A program made the position numbers and the translations under genes. From contig CBFIIU010000004.1 in NCBI GenBank assembly GCA_965662735.1, positions 45,862-109,861 on the forward strand: a DNA stretch of 64,000 nt, written 5' to 3'. Source of the DNA: JAYODZ01 sp965662735. GTDB lineage: Bacteria > Pseudomonadota > Alphaproteobacteria > RS24. A model generated the notes under the pieces. That model had not been told where the DNA came from. It saw only the letters and a program-made list of their open reading frames with translations, and did no database searches. This document shows, piece by piece, positions 59,618 through 64,000 of the stretch; within the stretch, counting starts at the first letter, position 1; every line of letters starts with the position of its first letter.

Positions 59618-59639
59618 CCGCTTGCTCCGTTTCAAGCGG
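59618..59639. other. Stem-loop between trpS and uspA
   Basis: CCGCTTG, 8-base loop, CAAGCGG: a perfect 7-bp stem. It lies 42 bases after the trpS stop and 17 bases before the uspA start. The plus-strand side lacks a T-run; on minus it is followed by CTTTT. It might be a weak terminator or an mRNA leader structure. Confidence 0.4.
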
Positions 59640-59656
59640 AATGTCACGATAGCCCC

Positions 59657-60133
59657 ATGGATATACACAAGCACCTTCAACGAAAGTTTCTCGTCATTGT
59701 TGACGGAACCCCCGAAAGCCGAGCGGCCCTGCGGTTTGCGGCCCGCCGCGCCCATGGCACAGGGGGCAAGGTGACCTTATTGCTTTTGCTGGGCAATGAG
59801 CAGTTTAAGCATTGGCTGGGGGTCGAGGCTTTAATGCGCGAGGACGCCCAGCGCGAGGCGGAGGCTATTTTGCGTGAATTATCGGCGCGCGTTGAAGCCT
59901 TGGGCGGCGCAACTCCTGAACAATATGTGCGTGAGGGCGGCGCGGTTGATGTCATTCGTGATTTGCTGGCTGAGGACCCGACCATTTCAACCTTGGTTTT
60001 AGCTGCCGGCACCGACCCCGCTGGGCCAGGGCCCTTGGTCTCGGCGCTGGCGCGTGGTCCGCACGAATTTCCCATTCCGGTCACGGTGGTGCCGGGCGGC
60101 TTATCCGATGATGAAATTGATACGCTGACCTAG
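59657..60133 (+). CDS. Universal stress protein, UspA family
   Basis: A 158-residue cytoplasmic UspA-fold protein. The beta-1 start KFLVIVDGTPESRAALRFAARRA shows the Usp nucleotide-binding Asp and hydrophobic strand. The later LVLAAGTDPAGPGPLVSALARGPHEFPIPVTVVPGG corresponds to the ATP-binding G-x2-G-x9-G-(S/T) region, though the exact spacing differs (G-x4-GPG), so nucleotide binding is uncertain. It follows trpS by 81 bases and precedes nfuA, a common alphaproteobacterial arrangement. Confidence 0.88.
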   Translation: MDIHKHLQRKFLVIVDGTPESRAALRFAARRAHGTGGKVTLLLLLGNEQFKHWLGVEALMREDAQREAEAILRELSARVEALGGATPEQYVREGGAVDVIRDLLAEDPTISTLVLAAGTDPAGPGPLVSALARGPHEFPIPVTVVPGGLSDDEIDTLT

Positions 60134-60168
60134 AGACCGTCGGCGCGGGATCTCTTTCTTCCCGCCAG

Positions 60169-60197
60169 AAAATACTCTCGGAGTAAAATACTCTCGG
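60169..60197 (+). repeat. 13-bp direct repeat upstream of nfuA
   Basis: AAAATACTCTCGG at 60169-60181 and again at 60185-60197. It lies in the 194-base uspA-nfuA spacer, which also has diverged similar fragments (ATTATCGGC, ATTACCGTC). Confidence 0.8.
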
Positions 60198-60327
60198 AAA
60201 AATTATCGGCAAAAAATTACCGTCAGAAAAATAAAGGACACGGAATAGACGGGATCTGGAAAAATCGATAGGGTCGGGCTTTCGGACAGAGATCTCTCTA
60301 ATCGACTTTTTAGCACAAGGACATGTG

Positions 60328-60876
60328 ATGTTTATTCAGACAGAAGCGACGCCTAATCCCGAAACTCTCAAATTTTTACCGGGATGTGATGTCATGGGCG
60401 AGGCCTCGCCAGTTGATTTTCCGAACCTCGCCTCAGCCTCCAACTCGCCTCTCGCCACCGCAATTTTTGCGACGGGCTTTGTGGATAGCGTGTTTCTCGG
60501 GCGGGATTTTATTTCGGTCACCAAACGCCCGGGCGAATGGCAACATGTTAAACCCGCCATTTTGGTGGCAATCATGGACCATTTTGTGGCCGGTCTGCCG
60601 GTCATCACAGATATGGCGGCCCTTCCGGAAAGCGAAGTCTCTGACGATCCCGTGGTGGCGCAAATTAAACAATTGATCGACACCCGCATTCGTCCTGCCG
60701 TTGCTCAAGATGGCGGCGATATTGTGTTTCACGATTTCACAGATGGCGTGGTGTCGCTTCACATGCGGGGTGCGTGTGCGGGCTGCCCCAGTGCAACAGC
60801 GACCTTAAAACAAGGGATTGAAAACATGCTCCGCCACTATATTCCAGATGTCACTGAGGTGCGTGCGGTTATTTAA
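60328..60876 (+). CDS. nfuA: NifU-like iron-sulfur carrier protein NfuA
   Basis: A 182-residue iron-sulfur carrier. The N-terminal NfuN-type domain begins FIQTEATPNPETLKFLPG; the C-terminal NifU domain has IRPAVAQDGGDIVFHDF and the cluster-binding CAGC (C150, C153) in RGACAGCPSATATLKQGIENML. ATG 60328 is chosen over GTG 60325 for spacing to AAGGA (60317-60321). It delivers [4Fe-4S] clusters to target enzymes. It is 25 bases upstream of the nitroreductase-like gene. Confidence 0.97.
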   Translation: MFIQTEATPNPETLKFLPGCDVMGEASPVDFPNLASASNSPLATAIFATGFVDSVFLGRDFISVTKRPGEWQHVKPAILVAIMDHFVAGLPVITDMAALPESEVSDDPVVAQIKQLIDTRIRPAVAQDGGDIVFHDFTDGVVSLHMRGACAGCPSATATLKQGIENMLRHYIPDVTEVRAVI

Positions 60877-60901
60877 GGATCGACCTAGGACGGAGTAAGC
60901 G

Positions 60902-61492
60902 ATGACCAAAATGACAGATGATGTGTTAGATCAATTGTTTCGGACGGCTCGGTCGCATAATGCATGGCGCCCAGAACCCGTTAACCCAAGCGATCTTGAG
61001 GCCCTGTATGATTTGATGAAGATGGGCCCAACCAGCGCCAATTGTTCGCCTGCGCGATTGGTGTTTGTCACCTCGCCTGAGGGGAAAGCGCGGTTGATCC
61101 CGCATATGCTAGAGAGCAATCGGGTAAAAACTGAAACAGCTCCTGTGACGGTGATCCTTGCATATGACACCCAATTTTATGATCGTATTCCTGAATTATT
61201 TCCGCACATGCCCAGCGCCCGCGATTGGTTTGCCCATGACGCGCAAGTGGCGCGCGACACAGCCTTGCGCAACGGCTCTTTGCAGGGCGGCTATTTGATG
61301 CTCGCGGCCCGTGCATTGGGGTTAGATGTTGGGCCCATGTCTGGTTTCGATGCAGAGGGCGTCAATGCTGCGTTTTTCCCGGATGGTCGGTTCGCGGTCA
61401 ATTTTATATGTAATCTCGGTTACGGCGATCCTGTCGGACTGTTTGAGCGCAGCCCACGGCTGAGCTTTGCGGATGCGTGCCAGCTTGTCTGA
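60902..61492 (+). CDS. Malonic semialdehyde reductase-like nitroreductase (RutE/HadB type)
   Basis: A 196-residue FMN-dependent nitroreductase-fold enzyme. LDQLFRTARSHNAWRPEPV followed by LKMGPTSANCSPARLVF matches the HadB/RutE subgroup, where RutE reduces malonic semialdehyde in pyrimidine breakdown. LGLDVGPMSGFD and FICNLGYGDP are further family pieces. No other rut genes are near, so the natural substrate is uncertain. It follows nfuA, and its end overlaps tsaB. Confidence 0.9.
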   Translation: MTKMTDDVLDQLFRTARSHNAWRPEPVNPSDLEALYDLMKMGPTSANCSPARLVFVTSPEGKARLIPHMLESNRVKTETAPVTVILAYDTQFYDRIPELFPHMPSARDWFAHDAQVARDTALRNGSLQGGYLMLAARALGLDVGPMSGFDAEGVNAAFFPDGRFAVNFICNLGYGDPVGLFERSPRLSFADACQLV

Positions 61493-62186
61493 CATCATCC
61501 TCGCATGTGACACAACACAAGGGGCCTGCTCGGTCGCCCTTGTTCAAGACGGCACACCCCTCGCGGTTCAAGTCGAGCCGATGGTGCGGGGACATGCAGA
61601 AGCCCTTATTCCCATGTTGGATCACGTGATCCAAGAAAGTGGTCTTGCTAAAGCCCAGATCACACGGCTGGCGGTGACCATTGGCCCGGGCACATTTACC
61701 GGTGTTCGGCTGGGCCTTGCCGCCATGCGCGCTTTTGCGATCGCTCGCTCTTTGCCACTGGTCGGGGTATCGACCTTTTGGGCGATGGCGCGGGGTGACC
61801 TGTCGACGCTTCCTGTGACGGTTTGTGTCGCTGCGCGCAGCGGCGTTTTTTACATGCAGAATTTTAACCCAGCTCACACCCTCACGCTCGACCTGACTGG
61901 GGCCGCAGACCCCGCCCCCCCCCACATTGTAACGGAAGCAGGCCTTGCGGAATTTTGTCCGCAAACAGAGTTTTCGGTTGTGGGTAGTGGGTCGGATACG
62001 GTTTGTGCGCATCTTTCGCAGGCTCGAAAATCATCGGCCGCATCCTGGCCGGACATTCTTCATGTGGCCGACTATGCACGCTGGGCCCCGCTTCCCGATC
62101 AATTGCCCGAGCCCATTTATTTGCGTCCGCCCGATGCAACTTTGCCCGACACGTCGCGCCAGCTTGAGCGGCAAGCTGAAGGATAG
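61473..62186 (+). CDS. tsaB: tRNA threonylcarbamoyladenosine biosynthesis protein TsaB
   Basis: A 237-residue ASKHA-fold partner of TsaD for t6A37 modification of ANN-decoding tRNAs. The phosphate-1 like start ILACDTTQGACSVAL, then GHAEALIPMLDHVI and the conserved VTIGPGTFTGVRLGLAAMRAFA match TsaB. Possible starts are TTG 61467, ATG 61473 and TTG 61485; ATG 61473 is preferred, overlapping the preceding gene by 20 bases. The following gene is rimI, the usual partner. Confidence 0.95.
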   Translation: MRASLSDIILACDTTQGACSVALVQDGTPLAVQVEPMVRGHAEALIPMLDHVIQESGLAKAQITRLAVTIGPGTFTGVRLGLAAMRAFAIARSLPLVGVSTFWAMARGDLSTLPVTVCVAARSGVFYMQNFNPAHTLTLDLTGAADPAPPHIVTEAGLAEFCPQTEFSVVGSGSDTVCAHLSQARKSSAASWPDILHVADYARWAPLPDQLPEPIYLRPPDATLPDTSRQLERQAEG

Positions 62187-62265
62187 CAGGCGCCGACATA
62201 TTGATCGGTGCATGATGACGGATAATGAGACACGGGAATAATAAGATGCAAGGACAATCCGGAAA

Positions 62266-62718
62266 ATGATCATTCGACTGATGGTCGATGCAGATTGCGC
62301 CATTGCTGCGCAATTGCATGCAGAAAGTTTCATCCCGCCATGGACGGAAGCGAGCCTGCGCGCCAGTTTGTCGAGCGCCGGAGCCGTGGGCTATATCGCG
62401 TTAGAAAATGATAAGCGCCCATCCGAAATGGGGTTCGTGCTCGCGCGGCAAGCCGGTGATGAAGCTGAAATACTGACCATCGCCGTGGCGCCGTCCGCCC
62501 GTCGGATGGGGGTTGCGCGGGCTCTTCTCGTAAAACTTCAGCACCATATGCGCCCCGAACAATCGATATTTTTAGAGGTGGCGGAAACGAATAATGCGGC
62601 GCGCGCTCTTTACGCCGCCGCGGGCTTCGCTATGATCGGGGAGCGGCCGCGTTATTATGGCGAAACTACAGCGCTATTGTTGCAATGGACGAAACGTGTT
62701 GAAGCGGAAGAGTGTTGA
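62266..62718 (+). CDS. rimI: Ribosomal protein S18-alanine N-acetyltransferase (RimI)
   Basis: A 150-residue GNAT-family acetyltransferase. The acetyl-CoA loop motif appears as VAPSARRMGVARALLVKL, with the Q/RxxGxG/A pattern slightly altered (RRMGVA); EVAETNNAARALYAAAGFAMIGERPRYY contains the conserved Asn and Tyr of the catalytic region. The position directly after tsaB strongly supports RimI. Starts at ATG 62266, 79 bases after tsaB, and is followed by fur. Confidence 0.92.
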   Translation: MIIRLMVDADCAIAAQLHAESFIPPWTEASLRASLSSAGAVGYIALENDKRPSEMGFVLARQAGDEAEILTIAVAPSARRMGVARALLVKLQHHMRPEQSIFLEVAETNNAARALYAAAGFAMIGERPRYYGETTALLLQWTKRVEAEEC

Positions 62719-62818
62719 GGCGGGTGTCGAAGCGGGTGAGGAGCTAGGGTTTTAGACCCATTTAGCAGAGTATGGCGATCACATCTGATGGCGACCAGAA
62801 AGATATGAGTTAGAAAAA

Positions 62819-63238
62819 ATGACGGATGCCCCCGATCTAGAGAGTAAGGCGCAAGAGGCAGGGATGCGGATGACCGAGCAACGCCGTGTCATTGCGCGCG
62901 TCTTAGCCGAGTCGGATGATCATCCTGATGTGGAAGAGTTGCACCGGCGAGCGGTTTTACAAGATGCCGGCATATCTATCGCCACGGTCTACCGAACAGT
63001 GCGACTTTTTGAAGAAGCCAATATTCTGACGCGTCATGAATTTGGGGATGGCCGGGCCCGCTATGAGCCGGTTTCTGAGGGCCACCACGATCATTTGATT
63101 GATATTCAATCAGGCAAGGTGATCGAGTTTATCAATGATGAAATTGAAGCCCTGCAAGCGCAAATAGCCGAAAAATTGGGCTATCGTTTGGTCGATCACC
63201 GCCTCGAATTATATGGCGTACCGATCAAGAAAAAATAA
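62819..63238 (+). CDS. fur: Fur family transcriptional regulator
   Basis: A 139-residue metal-dependent regulator. The winged helix reads MRMTEQRRVIARVLAESDDHPDVEELHRRA and ISIATVYRTVRLFEEANIL; the metal site includes HEFGDGRARYE and HHDHLI, with the regulatory-site histidines and glutamate. There is no CxxC pair in the C-terminus, so no structural zinc site of that type. In some alphaproteobacteria the orthologue acts as the manganese regulator Mur; which metal is sensed here is unknown. It follows rimI and precedes plsC in the conserved order. Confidence 0.95.
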   Translation: MTDAPDLESKAQEAGMRMTEQRRVIARVLAESDDHPDVEELHRRAVLQDAGISIATVYRTVRLFEEANILTRHEFGDGRARYEPVSEGHHDHLIDIQSGKVIEFINDEIEALQAQIAEKLGYRLVDHRLELYGVPIKKK

Positions 63239-63273
63239 AGTCTCTCTCAATAGGCGGTTAAAGCGGTGAAGTA

Positions 63274-64000
63274 ATGGGTATGATTGCGTTTTGGCGGGCC
63301 GTTCTATTTCTCATTCTCACAATCGTGCTGGCCCCCATCCAGCTCCTGTCTTTAGTGCTGCTTCCTCCGCTCAGCCGCTGGCTCCCTGTCTATTACTTTC
63401 GCATTGTATTATGGATTTTGGATGTGCAGGTGCAGGTTCGAGGCGATCTGCCCTTAGCCGGAACATTGGTTGTGAGTAATCACATTTCGTGGCTGGATAT
63501 TGTGGTGCTCGGTGCCCAGCGTCCCACGCATTTTATCGCTAAAAGCGAGATTGCGGGCTGGCCTTTATTTGGCCAATTGGCAAAGCTTAATCGAACCATT
63601 TTCATTGACCGCGGCCGCCGCGCCGATGTGGGGAAAAATCGTGATGCCATCGCCAAGCGATTGGCCGCCGGCGATTGCATGACCCTTTTTCCTGAGGGAA
63701 CCAGCAGCGACGGCTTGCGCATTCTGCCATTTAAGTCGGGCTTATTTTCGGCGGTGATGCCAAGCGATGGCGAGATGATGTTTCCGGTTCAACCCGTGTC
63801 GATGGTCTATACGCGCAAACAAGGTCTGGTGATGGGTCGGCGCCAGCGTGCCGCTTATGGATGGTATGGCGACACGGAGTTGGTGCCCCATCTCCTTTAT
63901 GTTCTGAATTCATCACGCATTGAAATTACCCTGAATTATCACACCGTTCCGAGCCTTGAGGTCGCGGCGCATCGCAAAGAATTGGCGCGCTATTGTAAGG
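63274..64000 (+). CDS. plsC: 1-acyl-sn-glycerol-3-phosphate acyltransferase (incomplete at window end)
   Basis: The frame starts at ATG 63274 (or 63280) and is still open at the end of the window (242 codons). It encodes a membrane-bound acyltransferase making phosphatidic acid from lysophosphatidic acid. After an N-terminal hydrophobic segment (VLFLILTIVLAPIQLLSLVL) come the catalytic HX4D motif NHISWLD (H70, D75) and the glycerol-phosphate binding block FPEGTSSDG. In many alphaproteobacteria plsC follows fur, which fits. The C-terminal end is not in the window. Confidence 0.95.
   Translation, partial: MGMIAFWRAVLFLILTIVLAPIQLLSLVLLPPLSRWLPVYYFRIVLWILDVQVQVRGDLPLAGTLVVSNHISWLDIVVLGAQRPTHFIAKSEIAGWPLFGQLAKLNRTIFIDRGRRADVGKNRDAIAKRLAAGDCMTLFPEGTSSDGLRILPFKSGLFSAVMPSDGEMMFPVQPVSMVYTRKQGLVMGRRQRAAYGWYGDTELVPHLLYVLNSSRIEITLNYHTVPSLEVAAHRKELARYCK

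Noticed and set aside
1..64000. CRISPR arrays, insertion sequences, prophage genes, tRNA or rRNA genes, toxin-antitoxin or defence islands
   Set aside because: None seen. The tandem repeats lack spacer structure, no transposase or integrase motifs occur, and all long frames match housekeeping families.

Overview
The window is core chromosome of an alphaproteobacterium. The evidence is gene order and family choice: the lptE-holA-parB-parA-rsmG-mnmG-mnmE block, the rho-hemJ-hemE block, and the block that begins with the PEP synthase/PPDK regulatory protein and continues maf-aroE-coaE-dnaQ-secB-fxsA-Tim44-smr. These surround the replication origin in Caulobacter and many other alphaproteobacteria. 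HemJ, a DUF3576 lipoprotein next to leuS and a ThiE of the HLP/SHP type agree. A marine Rhodospirillales or SAR116-like lineage is my guess, not something the sequence proves. The sequence is a draft scaffold with five runs of N. One of them, in leuS, is flanked by an unmerged 77-bp duplicate.

Layout. 1-5.5 kb: end of an L,D-transpeptidase, yggS, a ThiE-like gene, a lipoprotein, leuS and lptE. 5.5-12.4 kb: holA, then parB/parA, rsmG, mnmG and mnmE on the minus strand, with two perfect parS sites (one inside rsmG, one between mnmG and mnmE). 12.5-15.4 kb: two plus-strand genes, a YyaL-type thioredoxin-domain protein and a dienelactone hydrolase. 15.5-18.5 kb: rho, hemJ, hemE on minus. 18460-18910 is the only gene-free stretch over 300 bases. 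It is the probable oriC, and the genes on either side of it point away from it. 18.9-25.4 kb: ppsR, maf, aroE, coaE (gapped), dnaQ, fxsA/secB, Tim44-like, smr. 25.5-29.6 kb: hisB-hisH-hisA-hisF-hisE-coaA, tightly packed. 29.7-34 kb: PfkB kinase, nth (gapped), DUF2244, ogt, gpmA, dapB. 34.2-40 kb: heat-shock genes dnaJ/dnaK and grpE/hrcA with alkB between them. 40.2-48.8 kb: rph, rdgB, hemW, lpoA-like, rsmI, yraN, gshB, a small unknown gene, comM. 48.8-59.6 kb: maeB, mutS, glnD, murJ, trpS. 59.7-64 kb: uspA, nfuA, a nitroreductase, tsaB, rimI, fur, and plsC, which runs off the end.

How the parts work together. ParA, ParB and the two parS sites lie about 7.5 to 10 kb from the proposed origin, as expected for a chromosome-segregation centromere. 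The his genes overlap by 1 to 4 bases and look translationally coupled. dnaK has a good match to an alphaproteobacterial sigma-32 heat-shock promoter. Repair and nucleotide-hygiene genes (mutS, nth, ogt, alkB, rdgB, maf) are frequent but scattered in separate housekeeping contexts.

I found no prophage, transposon, CRISPR array, secretion or defence island, tRNA or rRNA. I see no credible undescribed multi-gene system. The most interesting signals are the origin, the two parS sites, a probable AUA start codon on the Tim44-like gene, a perfect 20-bp palindrome between fxsA and secB, and a recurring pattern of short in-frame and intergenic tandem duplications.
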